Shown: positions 32,986-44,108 of the stretch, in pieces
Position numbering within the stretch: position 1 is the first letter of the stretch
How the letters are laid out: each line of letters begins with the position of its first letter
Assembly: GCA_030762895.1 (NCBI GenBank)
Contig: CM061068.1
Location: 76,161,228-76,225,227, forward strand
Reading direction: 5' to 3'
Length of the DNA stretch: 64,000 bases
Source of the DNA: Sophora flavescens
Taxonomy: Eukaryota; Streptophyta; Magnoliopsida; Fabales; Fabaceae
Made by a program: the position numbers and the translations under genes
The notes under the pieces: generated by a model
Seen by the model: only the letters and a program-made list of their open reading frames with translations
Database searches by the model: none
What the model was told of the DNA's origin: nothing

Positions 32986-33459
32986 GAGCAGCGGAGAGGC
33001 GGTGGAAGTGGCGGAGGAAGCCGATGGTTGAAGGGAGCGGGAGGAAACTCAAATTCAAATTTTGATGAGCATGGAAGGAGCGGATTCTCAGGAGATGTAG
33101 GGGGCGGAAATCATGGAGGAGGTGATAATATTAATCACCATGATTCTCAAAATCAAAGTTTAAATGCTGTGTTTATAAGGAGGAGTGTGGTCCCTGCGGT
33201 TTTGGCGGTATCAAAGGAAGTGGCAATGAAACAACCAGATGCAGTTTTAAAGTATGATTCGATCACTTTTAACAACATTTATGAGTGTGGGGCGCACGTG
33301 AATAGCATGGATGGTGTTGAGGAGCTGGAGTACGAGGAAAAGAAACGTAAACGTCAAATAATGCAGGGCATGCAAAATGATAACAATAATTACACAAATG
33401 CCCTTGATGCCATGCAAGTAGAGGAGGGACGTGATGAAGGTTCTTGTCGGAAACAATGA
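32986..33459 (+). pseudogene. LINE ORF1 remnant (Gly-rich C-terminal part)
   Basis: The frame starts at the LINE's 5' truncation point and ends at TGA 33457-33459. The first third is Gly/Arg/Asn-rich (RGGGSGGGSRWLKGAGG), like the tail of plant L1 ORF1 RNA-binding proteins. The later part is acidic and Lys-rich. The zinc-knuckle part is upstream and missing. The ORF2 start ATG (33458) nearly overlaps the stop, the usual tight ORF1/ORF2 arrangement. Confidence 0.6.
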
Positions 33460-34759
33460 TAATTCTGAGTTGGAACTGTCGAGGCCTTGGTCACCTGAGA
33501 GCAGTTCTAGCTTTAAGAGACCTCGTCCGGTCACATCATCCGAATGTTATTGTGTTGATGGAGACTTTAGCACATCAAAATAAAGTAGAGGAGGTTCGGA
33601 GAACTTTGGGGGTATGAGAATTCTTTTACTGTTGATAGAGAATGTCGTAGTGGTGGTTTGGCTTTTATTTGGAGAGAGTCGGTGAATTGTCGTCATTTGA
33701 TCAATTATTCCTCTAATTTTATTAACATGGACATTGAGGATGTGGTTCGGGGTAACTGGAGATTGACAGCTTTCTATGGTATTCCGGATAGGAGTAGGAG
33801 GAGAGAGTCGTGGGCTATGCTCAGAAGTTTAGCCTCGATGTCTCCTCTTCCTTGGTGTATTATCGGAGACTTCAATGATCTACTTTGGTTGGAAGATAAA
33901 AAGGGTAGAGTGGAGCACCCGACTTGGTTATTTATTGGCTTTAGAGAGGTGGATGCGGACTTTGGTCTCAATGATATTCCTTTGCAGGGGTATCAATTTA
34001 CATGGTGGAAAAGTCTTGGGGTCTAATAGAACGGTGGAGGAGAGATTAGATCGTGCCATAGCCTCTGATTCTTGGTTGCACTTATTTCCTAACGTGCAGC
34101 TTAAGAATTTGGTAGCCCAAATCTCAGATCACTCCCCTATTGTTTTATGTCTGGATAAGCAAGTTAAGGTGCATGGGAAGAGGAGTTTCTGCTTTGAGAA
34201 CAAATGGTTTGAAGAGTCGTCGATTATTGATGTTATTCGCGAGAGTTGGGAGAATAACCCAGGCGTAGATATCATGTCCAACCCGGCAGCGGTTAGTAGT
34301 AACTTGGAGCATTGGAGTAAGAAGCTTAATTTTAACTTTCACCGTGTCATTGTCGAGTGTAAGTTGAATATTGATGAGTTGCGTGGCCTTGAGGATAATT
34401 ATTTGGTCAGCTTGTTGAATGAGCAAAAGGAAAGGCTAGCAATAGCTTCACCCAAGAAGTGATTCACTGGAGGCACCGTGCAAAGGCTTTTTGGTTGAGG
34501 GATGGGGATTCCAACACCAAGTATCTTAATGCCACAACAAACGCTAGGAAGAGAATGAAGTATATTGAGAAGTTATTGGATGCTAATGGGGTTATGGTTG
34601 AGGATCAGCAGGGTCTTAGGAATGTGGCTAAGCACTACTTTGAAAATCTTTTTGAGGAAAATCAAGGTTTCTATGATCCAGTAATTGAAGTGATGCATCC
34701 TGTGATTAGTGAGGCGGATAATCAATCCCTTCTATCTCCCTTCTTGGAGGAAGAGTTTG
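33458..34759 (+). pseudogene. LINE ORF2 5' part: apurinic endonuclease-like domain and linker
   Basis: It opens with ILSWNCRGLGHLRAVLALRD, the N-terminal endonuclease/exonuclease/phosphatase motif, then LMETLAHQNK (metal-binding Glu), CIIGDFNDLLW (GDFN) and ISDHSPIVLCL (catalytic SDH). This endonuclease nicks target DNA for target-primed reverse transcription. Frame changes near 33610, 34025 and 34460 break the ORF. It ends at GAGTTTG (34753-34759), where Cassandra inserted. The linker includes HWRHRAKAFWLRDGDSNTKY, conserved in plant LINEs. Confidence 0.88.
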
Positions 34760-35619
34760 AGACACTCTGTTGTGCCCCGGTGTTTTATTATATTAATTAA
34801 CTTCTTAAATCAATTCTTAATCGCGCCCTTATCGTGAAAAGTACGTAAAAATTAAAACTTATTTAATTATCATATAACTTCTGCAAATTAAAAAAACACA
34901 ACAACTTTAACATATGTAAATACACACCTAATTGTTCATTACAATACCAAAACACTGTTGAGGGTATCCTCTCAGTAGGATCCCTCACAGGCATAAAATT
35001 AATAACAGACGTACTTAGCGTAAATATAAAAATACTCCTTAGACACACTGGCCATAATGTCTAGACTCTAATCGCCATGGATCACAGCTCGACCCCCAGC
35101 GTCTGGTTCGTAAGGAGTTCCATCCAACTCCTCAGTAATCTCCGTTTCATACAGAGTTCCGTCCAGCTCCTCAGCAACGTAACCCTCCATCGGGTCTTCT
35201 AACGTAAACCAAAGTAACTCACAAAAATACAGAAACATAGGGAATAAGAAACAGTTCTATCATCAAAAAGCGGAAAAGAGTCATAGTAAATTATACAATA
35301 ATTGTCATAGACAATCAACACACATAACTAATGAATCATCCTCAGGTCAATATATATCATCCTCTACCCTTATTCTCAGGCAATCTAACACGTAACCTCT
35401 CTAATCATGTCACCATGTCTTTACGTTATTGTGGCCATTACCACTCCTGTCACCATCCCTCATTTGCATCGGGGCACACCCTTATTCCCGTTAGGATGTT
35501 CCACCTAGTGCACATCTCCATTCACGTTAAGGTGTTCCACCCCCATTTCCGTTAAGGTGCTCCACCCCCATTCCCTAAGGTGGAAGTGGTCTTGCGAGAA
35601 CTCTTGATTTTACGTGTAT

Positions 35620-35935
35620 TATATTACCAATACACGGTGTATTATATTACCAATACACAAGTGTTTTACGTGTATTATATTACCAATACACGGTGTATTA
35701 TATTACCAATACACAAATGTTTTACGTGTATTATATTACCAATACACGGTGTATTATATTACCAATACACAGAAGTGTTTTACGTGTATTATATTACCAA
35801 TACACGGTGTATTATATTACCAATACACAGATGTCCTTACGTATTATATTACCAATACACTTTTGTCTTTGTGTATTATATTACCAATACACTTTTGTCC
35901 TTGTGTATTATATTACCAATACACGGTTGTGGACA
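35620..35935. repeat. Array of palindromic 'GTGTATTATATTACCAATACAC' units
   Basis: About eleven copies of a 21-22-bp core, GTGTATTATATTACCAATAC plus AC, occur in tandem. They are often paired as two cores back to back, then separated by spacers such as AAGTGTTTTAC or TTTTGTCCTT. The core itself is an imperfect palindrome (GTGTATT and AATACAC). The three overlapping open frames here come from the repeat and are not genes. Confidence 0.95.
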
Positions 35936-36839
35936 ACAACACCTATACTTGAATCTCACCAACCCGTTTTAACAACATCTTAGTGCCTTAACCTTCCATT
36001 AGAACTTGACACATATTCTATGCCATAACACCTCTTTAACATTCCTCATCTAAGTTAGGCACTTCTAAATCATCATTATCCTCACACCCAAAACAATCAT
36101 CTCTTAGACAACATATATATCTTTGCTTAAAATCCACTAAGCATAATAATAAAAACCAGACAGATCATGCATAACACAATCTCAATCAAAATATTCCCAT
36201 ATTACCAACATAGCACAAAATCAATTCAATAAAGGTAATAAAATCAAATCAACCATCAACAATATAAAGATAACCCTAAGGTCAATAAACCTACAATCCC
36301 CGAATCGCCATTGGTTTTTCAGAAAAGGTTTCCAATGTGATTTTGGTCTTGTCGATTACTCGACTACTAGTAGGGTTTAGGTCGCCCTACACAATTATTA
36401 TATAATCTACTACTTATCCATTCCGACGATAGGTTGGTTCTTTACCCCACCTGGGTTATCACCGGACTCCCGAACTCGAAGCTCCTCGTTGTCACACCAC
36501 AAAGTACTAACTCCACCTTTTGTGAAGGTAAGGAGATTAGATGCTCGAAGAGGTATACCATGAACGTCCTCGTTTCCTCCGTGATGGAAGTCTAAGGTTA
36601 TGAACACAAAATAACAAGTTAAAATCAAACAAGAACACTAAACCACAAGGTATAAGTTCGGTCAAGACTAGTTCTTAGGGTTAGAGATTCCCGAAAATTA
36701 TACAACTCATGGATTGATGATCCTTAAGTGTTAGGAGTTCATAAACAATGATCACTTAACAAAGTTGAATTAAAATCCCACTAAGTTATAAACTTAGGGC
36801 ATTCGTCCAAGGCTAGTAAAATAGGCTAGCATTCACTAA

Positions 36840-37275
36840 ACTTTCCAATCTCTTAGGTTTAGCATCCATATGTATTAAGGAGCTCAAAACCATGATCATT
36901 TTGGAAAAATAAGAACAAAGTATCCTAGGTCCATAACCTTCTAGGTTCGGCCTTCATAGGATTTATAGGTTATAAATCTTTAAACTTTCCAATCTCTTAG
37001 ACTTAGCATCCAAATATCTTATGGAGCTCAAGTCCATGATCATTTTGGAAAACAATGGAAACTTAAACATTCCAATCTCTTAGACTTAGCATCCAAATAT
37101 CTTATGGAGCTCAAGTCCATGATCATCTTGGAAAAATAAAATTAATACATCATAGCTTTTATAACATAGAATAAATAAGTTATAAATCCTTAAACTTTCC
37201 AATATCTTAGACTTAGCATCCAAATATCTTATGGAGCTTAAGTCCATGATCATTTTGGAAAAATAAAAACTCAAA
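36840..37275. repeat. Imperfect tandem repeats ('TCTTAGACTTAGCATCCA')
   Basis: The block TTTCCAATCTCTTAGACTTA...ATGGAGCTCAAGTCCATGATC recurs about four times (near 36840, 36987, 37067 and 37196) with spacers of varying length. Weaker copies continue to ~37400 and a few to 37540. Confidence 0.8.
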
Positions 37276-38781
37276 CATCCTAGAACCTAAACACTAAGTT
37301 TCGGCCATCATAGGATGATGAGGAAAATATTCTTTGTTTAACAATAACTCTTAGGTTTAGAATCACAAGGTATTAAGAGTTCTAAATCCATGATCATACT
37401 TGGAAAGTTGAAACATAGTATCCTAGTCTTACTTATTCATATTTTCAGCCATCATAGGAACAAGCTATCAAAACTTCCAAGATTTAGAGATTTAAGATCA
37501 ATGGATAGTTAGAAACTCAAACGCATGATCATATTCCAAAAGTTGAAACAAAAACTTCCTAGGTCACAAATGCAAGCATTCGTCATTCATTGGAAGAGAT
37601 AGGTAGAGATTTTTGTTTTACACAACCTCTTAGTATGTGAAAATATAAGTTAATACAAGACTATAGAAAGTGGTTTCAACTCAAAAGGAGTTTTCTACCA
37701 TTTTAGAGAGATTTTAGAAGTTTAAAGCATATAAAGAACACATAAAGTAAACTAAAAAATAAAAGATGAAAATTGCAAAAAGATTCATATGATAACATTA
37801 CCCTTAGTATAAGGAAGAATTTTAATGAAGAACTTAAGTAGAAAATATGAATAAAAACTAAAGCTTTAAGAGCTTGAACTTTTAGAAGAAATGAAGAAGA
37901 TGGAGGTTTAATGGAGTTTGAAGAAGGAAGATGATGAAGTGAAAATGAGATGTGTATATATAGACAAGGGAGAGAGTGGCACGAAATTGAGGAGAGAGGA
38001 ATGAGCTTGGAGAGCAAGTTTTGACCTTGTACCTTGTTTGGTTTGAGAAGAGAGAAAAATAGGTTTTTAGAATATAATATGTTATAATTTGAAAAGTGTG
38101 ATGATCACACTTTTGGAGTGTGTCATAACCCATTTCCATCAAGTCCCATCAAGTCACTTCACTTCTTTTGTGCTCCCTAATATGCTTCATTTCGTATCCG
38201 GATGTATTTTCCGATTGTAATTCTTCCGACGTTTTCACCCAAATAAAATATTATATTCTATTTTTGAACGAAAATTTTAAAAATAACCAAAGTTGAAGGA
38301 AACATATTAAAAACACTAACCGTCTCATTCACTGGTCAAAATTAGGTTTTCTGTACAGTAAACTTGTACCGGCAGTGAAAACGCAGACCGGCTTTCGTCT
38401 GAATTTTCAACCGAAAATTTTACCGTAACCCTCCATAAAGTAGACTATGAATAAGATTTTATTTTAATCAAAAACACTTTATAACTGTCAAATTAAAATA
38501 TAATTTAATTATATTTTAACCGGTTGAACAACATAATTAAAATCAGGCTGTTACACGAACCAAGCGGAAGTTGGTGGGCATGTAACACCCAGGTGCCGAC
38601 GAGGGCGGGGAGTGGTCGCCGGTGCAAGAAGGCACGGACAAGGAGCGACTCCTGGCAGGCTTCTAGGCGGAGGGACACATGAATCAACCGATTACACACC
38701 CGAATGAGAGGGATCCTGAGATTGTGTAGGTATGGAACTATTCAGTTGAGGAAGGATTATATGAATTGATTGGTATTACCT

Positions 38782-38890
38782 ATACTAACAAGATGCATCT
38801 TCTTTTCGGGATCCCATCACTTAAGAACTCCACAGTTAAACGTGTTTGACTTGGAGCAATTCTGGGATGGGTGATCTCCTGGGAAGTTTT
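38782..38890 (+). other. 5S rRNA-like segment in Cassandra middle LTR
   Basis: It contains ATCCCATCAC...AGAACTCCACAGTTAAACGTG and GGATGGGTGATCTCCTGGGAAG, matching the 3' two-thirds of plant 5S rRNA, including A-box, intermediate-element and C-box positions, with several substitutions. It is not a functional 5S gene; it may retain a pol III promoter. Confidence 0.85.
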
Positions 38891-38908
38891 CCCAGGAAGC
38901 GTGTGAGT

Positions 38909-41900
38909 TGTAACACCCCCCTTGGGCATTACATGATTAACTTAATTTCGTAATAACATATTACAATAAAATAATAGCTGGTTTGCTTTCGGAAAATGAT
39001 TTATATACATGTACTTAAGTACCGATGTATTACTTTTACAAAAATTTCGACAGAGTCTCCTCTGTAATTTCAACATCCCAAAATAAACACAACTGCTAAA
39101 ACATTTATATTTTCATCCCAAAAGAAAGGCTCTCCGAGTCATAAACATAAATACACATAACAATAATTCAATAAAAGAATCACAGAGTCATAATACCTAT
39201 TACTATGACTTTCTCCAAATAAAATTTACTCGATAAACTAAGCTGGTCGCACTAAAAGATATTCATGGGGAAGACCCCATGGTTCTCACCATTATAACTA
39301 ACATCAGACATCTTCAAGGATTAGGACTAATATCCCCGAGTGAAGCTGAGAACTTCTCTGCAACATTTGTGCACTCAAACCCAAAATACCACAAAAGAAA
39401 CCAAACAGAAATAATGCAAAGGTGAGATACCGACATATGAGTTTTATCATAGCAGTCACATACACGATTCTCACACAATGACATACAATATATCATAACC
39501 CTAAACACAGGGATCCAATCCCGACAATCAAATGCATTTTTGTAAATCATTTCATGTCACTTCAATATTCACTATCTAGTTCACTATCTCCGGAGATCCT
39601 AACCTCCCTTCGTCGAGCAATGATTAGGCTACGATACCCTTAACACAATTGTCTCATGAGATCGGCCTCTAAATTTAGGTTCGGCTCCAATTGTTCAGGG
39701 AATATCACGATGGAGCACCTAAAATAATATTGGAATAGTTCCCTATTGAGTACATTCGTGCCGGGTAACCGAATTCCACGACCCGAGGTTGCAAGGCCCC
39801 AAGTTTTCGCTGGATTTTCGAAGCCCGAATGCCCCTAAGACCCAAAGACCCTAGAATTTATCTTTGGTCCGTAACTAACCAATTTACCCAATTCACCCTT
39901 TGTGAAATTGTAGCTCGAATACACAATGACACGTCTGCCACTATGGCATAAAAGCCTGACTATGCATGTAAAACAAAGTGTTCTCATTTTCATTTTTCTT
40001 TTTCCCATCGTTCTTTCCTGGTCAAGGCTTACGCTCTCGACTACTTTTAAATCAAGTATTAAATTAAACTTTAATACTCACATAGGATTTTATCAATAAA
40101 ATCCATGATTCACAATCCCCTTCACAATCGAACACTAGTCCGACGTCTCGGAATTATAGGTTCTATCTTTCCTCGAAACTAGAATAGGAACTCTAGCTCA
40201 TCAATCCGGAACACTAGGTCCTTTCTACTTTCTCAAAACTCAAAACAAGAACTCTAGCCCGTCAATCCGGAGCACTAAGTCCTTTCTTTTCCTCAAAACT
40301 CAAAACAAGAACTCTAGCCCGTCAATCCGGAGCACTAGGTCCTTTCTTTTTCACTCTCTTTCAGAGGTTTTCGTTCAGTGAAAACTAAATCGAAAAACAA
40401 AAGTTCAAGAGTTTCCAAATTTTGTGTCATAAATACTTTTCGTTCTTAGAAATACTATTTCACTAAAACTGTTTTCTTTTAAAAATCCGTTTTCTGAAAA
40501 CTTAGGAAACCACTGAAATCTTTTCTCAACTTAGAACCAAATACAAAACTCTTGTAAATAGATTTATCAAAGGGAGCATTTTCTCTAAATGTTACCATTT
40601 TTGAACAACTTTTGGTAAAACCTAAAAGAAAATCTTTGTTTTCAAAAGACTTTTCTTTTCAAAAATTCATTAAAACCTTTTCATGAATTTTGATATTTCC
40701 CATTTTCTTTATTTCCTAACTTTGTTCTATCTTCACACTTTCATCATTTAGGATTTTCTTCTCATTTCCAAAGAAAACAAAACACCACTTTTTCGATATT
40801 TCTGAGTTAAGGTACTTTAATGTCTTAATCTTGATTAACAAGTAATGACCAGTGTCATGCCATCAGCCAATCACAGTCAAGAAAAACAGTAATATAATCA
40901 ACAAACAATAACATTAAAACTCCAATCAAACTCTAAACAATTCAAGCAAGACATCATTACAAAGATTTAAAAATTAACATACATTCAAACATGACAATAA
41001 GTATGTAACTACTAAAACTCTTCAGGTAAACTCCCTTTCCCTTTGTAGACCATAAAATATCCTCTCCTTGATGCATTCAACAACTAGTTTCCTTCACAAT
41101 GATGCCCCGAGTTCCTTTAACCCCTTGAAACTTGTGTAGTTAACTCCTATTAGCTCCCAATAACGCAAGACATGCTTCTCAATGCAAGACAATCATCATC
41201 AACGTCCCTGCGAGGGAGTCCAAACATTTTACAACAACCAGAAAATAAAAAAATCAATTACTCATCATCAAACACACACTCTAATTGGATTTGAACGCTT
41301 AATTTCACAAAACAGAGCCACTTTCTAAGAAAATCAGATTTTGGGGCTTAAGGTTCATAACACAATTTCGAGGAAATTTTGTTTTGATTAGAGAGTCATG
41401 AAACTGAACTTAGAAATTATCAATTAAAAGTCCTAATTGTACCAAAACATAACCAATTTTATGATTTGAGTAAAATGAAAAGTTAGGGTTTCAAAATCAA
41501 TTTTGGGGGTTTTGAATCTGACACACAAGAGAGGGTTTTGACTCACCCATGGAAGTAAAAGAGAGGATATGGTGGCTGAAGGTGGTCCGGTGCGGCGGAG
41601 CTCTGTTTCGTGGCGACGGCAACGACCAAGCACGACCCAAAACGAACTAGCACTTGCGGCGGCGATCTGAAGGTCATGTGTTCGTCTCTTCCTCCCAGCG
41701 TGGCCTGACGACGACCGGTGACCAGGTGTAGACGGAGCTCGCAGCGTCGAATGGTGGAGAACGACCAGGACGCGTGCATAGTCGTCCCCCTGCTCCGTGC
41801 GGCGGTTGGACGAGCTCTGGAGTGGAGGCGCACGACTGTGTTCTTGTGAGGTGGCTAGAGGGTGGTTGATGAAGATGGAGGCCAAGAGAGATGTGAGGAG

Positions 41901-42547
41901 AGGTTTGGGTTGAAGAGAGAACAAGCCTTAGATGAAGAGAAGAAAGAATAAGAAAGAAGGGGCTGGTCACGCGTATTATGATGGAAGAAGAAAGAGAAAA
42001 AGTTGTTTTTCTTTTACTTAATAGCTCAGTACCAAATAAGTTATTAAGATTGAGTCTAGAAAAAAAGAAATAATATTGTCCCTTGGATCTAAAAACAATT
42101 AGTGACAAATATAAAATTTCATAATTCAAAATAAAGTAAAGATTGATAGTTGAATTGATCTACCAAGAAAATCAATGATCCAAAATTAATCTCCGATTAA
42201 TTTCAAACCAGTTTATTTTTAACTCTAAAATTAAATAGAATAAAAATATGAAAATATTTTTCCCATTGTCATATTATTTAAAATATTTTTCTAAACAAAA
42301 ACTAATAGTGACAATAACGTAATATTATTGTCTAGTAATTGTGCATGCACTGAAATAAAGCAGTGCTAACTCACTTGATAAAATCATTTTAAATGAGTAA
42401 TTAAAATTGCTCAAACTAAATCTCATAATAATAAGTTAAAATAATTATTAAGATAATTAATCAATCCAAATAAAATAATATAACCATATATTAAACATAT
42501 ATATATATATATAGTTATTGAAGAACAGTAAAAACCGGGGTGTTACA
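38909..42547 (-). repeat. 3.6-kb LTR-like unit inserted in the Cassandra middle LTR
   Basis: Perfect inverted ends TGTAACACCCC and GGGGTGTTACA and a 5-bp target duplication TGAGT (38904-38908, 42548-42552) define it exactly. It has no internal direct LTR pair and no protein domains, so a solo LTR of a large Gypsy-type element is likely. On the minus strand, a CT-rich, leader-like and GC-richer region lies at 41540-41960. Overlapping minus-strand frames there (41433-42129) are unrecognised. It holds a ~61-bp tandem repeat at 40180-40350. Confidence 0.7.
40180..40350. repeat. Tandem repeat, ~61-bp unit, about 3 copies
   Basis: The unit contains AACTCTAGCCCGTCAATCCG, GAGCACTAGGTCCTTTCTTT and CTCAAAACTCAAAACAAG. 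The last two copies are nearly identical. Confidence 0.85.
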
Positions 42548-42634
42548 TGAGTGAGGACAAAACACGCTGAAAAGACCCATGTTGGTCTGTGGGGACAGTC
42601 GTCAATCCATAGAGCAGCCAGGGATGTCTCAAAA

Positions 42635-42646
42635 TGGTATCAGAGC
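42635..42646 (+). other. Cassandra primer-binding site
   Basis: TGGTATCAGAGC follows the middle LTR end (GGGATGTCTCA at 42631) by three A residues; initiator-Met tRNA primer. Confidence 0.9.
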
Positions 42647-42703
42647 GGCACCTTTCCCAGTACGGTGTGGTTCGGGGACGAACCAAGCGGAAGCTGGTGG
42701 ACA

Positions 42704-43109
42704 TGTAACACCCGGGTGCCGACGAGGGCTGGGAGTGGTGGCCGGTGCAAGAAGGCACGGACAAGGAGCGACTCCTGACAGGCTTCTAGGCGGAGGGACA
42801 CATGAATGAACCGATTACACACCCGAATGAGAGGGATCCTGAGACTGTGTATGTATGGGACTATACATTTAAGGAAGGCTTATATGAATTGATTGGTACT
42901 ACCTATACTAACAAGATGCATCTTCTTTTCGGGAGCCCATCACTTAAGAACTCCACAGTTAAGCGTGCTTGACTTGGAGCAATTCTGGGATGGGTGACCT
43001 CCTGGGAAGTTTTCCCAGGAAGCGTGTGAGTGAGGACAAAGCACGCTGAAAAGCCCGTGTTGGTCTGTGGGGACAGTCGTCAATCCATAGAGCAGCCAGG
43101 GATGTTACA
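42704..43109 (+). repeat. Cassandra 3' LTR, 406 bp, with 5S rRNA-like segment
   Basis: TGTAACACCCGGGTG...GGGATGTTACA. The 5S-like part (42905-43012) keeps GTTAAGCGTGCTTG and GGATGGGTGACCTCCTGGGA, closer to real 5S rRNA than the copy at 38782. The internal domain just upstream ends GGACGAACCAAGCGGAAGC, the same words as the remnant at 38556. Confidence 0.9.
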
Positions 43110-43176
43110 CGCCGAAAAGGCCCGTGTTGGTCTGTGGGGACAGTCGTCAATCTATAGAGCAGCCAGGGATGTTACA
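43110..43176 (+). repeat. Partial duplication of the Cassandra LTR end
   Basis: 67 bp repeat the last part of the LTR (GCCCGTGTTGGTCTGTGGGG to GGGATGTTACA) head to tail. It ends exactly at the LINE junction GAGTT. Confidence 0.9.
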
Positions 43177-44108
43177 GAGTTTGCTATTGCAATTTCGCAA
43201 ATGCATCCGGACAAGTCTCCAGGCCCGGATGGTCTTAACCCAGCCTTCTATCAGTGATTCTGGGACCTGTGTGGTAAGGATGTTTTCACTGCTTGTTGTT
43301 TTTGGCTTGATAGTGGTGCTTTCCCTTCTTCTCTAAATGATACAAATATTGTCCTTATTCCGAAGGTAGATAATCCTAGCTCTATGAAGGATTTTAGTCC
43401 AATTTCTTTGTGTAATGTTTTGTATAAAATTTTGGCTAAGGTCTTGGTTAATAGGTTAAAGAAAGTGCTTCCTAAATCTGAGGAGCAGTCTGCCTTTGTG
43501 GAAGGTAGGTCCATTCTAGATAATGTTATTGTGGCATCTGAATTAATTCATTATTTGAAATGCAAGACAAAAGGTGGAAAGTGGGAGGTAACCCTAAAGA
43601 TGGACATTAGTAAGGCCTATGATCGTGTGGATTGGGGTTTTGTTAAAGCTATGATGTTTAAGTTGGGCTTTAGTGATCGTTGGATTAGCTAGATCATGTT
43701 GTGGGTCTCAAATGTTAATTATTCTGTGTTGCTTAAAAATGACGGGATTGGTCCTATTGTTCGTGGAAGAGGCCTTAGGCAAGGTGACCCACTTTCGCGT
43801 TACTTGTTTATCATTTGTGTGCAAGGTCTTTCCGCTTTAATTAAAAGAGCAGAAGCTAGGGAGGATGTGCATGGGATTAAAGTTTGTCGTGGGGCTCCTA
43901 TTATTAGTCACTTATTTTTTGATGATGACAACTTCATTTTCTTCCGTGCTTCAGATAGAGAATGTGAAGTTATGAAATCGATTTTAGCCATGTATGAAGC
44001 TGTTTCGGGGCAAGCCATCAACTACAGTAAATCAGAGATTTTCTTTAGTTGAAATATTGATGAGGAAAAGCGTAATATTCTTTCCCAAATTCTTGGGGTC
44101 CATGTTTG
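43177..44108 (+). pseudogene. LINE ORF2 reverse transcriptase, first half
   Basis: It continues ORF2 directly after the Cassandra insertion: FAIAISQMHPDKSPGPDGLN, then DFSPISLCNVLYKILAKVL, the catalytic LKMDISKAYDRVDW (first Asp), RGRGLRQGDPLSRYLFI, and SHLFFDDDNFIFF (the [FY]xDD box). Stops at 43254-43256 (after PAFYQ) and 43690-43692 (WIS) break it. It ends at ILGVHV...TTTG, where the Sirevirus inserted (target GTTTG 44104-44108). Confidence 0.9.

Larger units (their letters stand above)
34768..38555 (-). repeat. 3.8-kb LTR-like unit (probable solo LTR) inside the Cassandra array
   Basis: The ends are TGTTGTGCCCC (34768) and CAGGCTGTTACA (38555), i.e. TG...CA. On the minus strand it starts TGTAACAGCC, has a TATA-like box (TATATATA, 37955-37962) ~600 bp in, and then a CT-rich leader-like stretch. 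No protein domain is recognised; open frames (e.g. 36410-36628, 37703-38142) are unrecognised. It contains the palindromic array at 35620-35935. No clear target duplication, and Cassandra sequence seems lost at its borders. A large non-autonomous element is the alternative. Confidence 0.5.
38556..43176 (+). mobile_element. Cassandra TRIM array (LTR with 5S rRNA-like sequence), interrupted
   Basis: Order: internal-end remnant 38556-38580; middle LTR 38581-38908 continued at 42553-42631; primer site 42635-42646; short internal domain; 3' LTR 42704-43109; extra partial LTR end 43110-43176. The LTRs are ~406 bp, start TGTAACACCC and end GGGATGTTACA, and carry a 5S rRNA-like segment, the hallmark of Cassandra. 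With the probable first-LTR stub TGAGACACTC at 34758 it forms an LTR-int-LTR-int-LTR array flanked by GAGTT in the LINE (34753 and 43177). It encodes no protein and must move with enzymes of other elements. Confidence 0.88.

Noticed and set aside
35580..35983. Three overlapping open frames of ~100-130 codons
   Set aside because: They arise in all frames from the palindromic repeat array, with no family resemblance.
41433..42129. Three overlapping minus-strand frames of ~100-160 codons
   Set aside because: They lie within the leader-like part of a bounded LTR-like unit and encode no recognisable domain.
38782..43012. Two 5S rRNA genes
   Set aside because: They match only part of 5S rRNA with several substitutions and lie inside Cassandra LTRs, where such sequence is expected.
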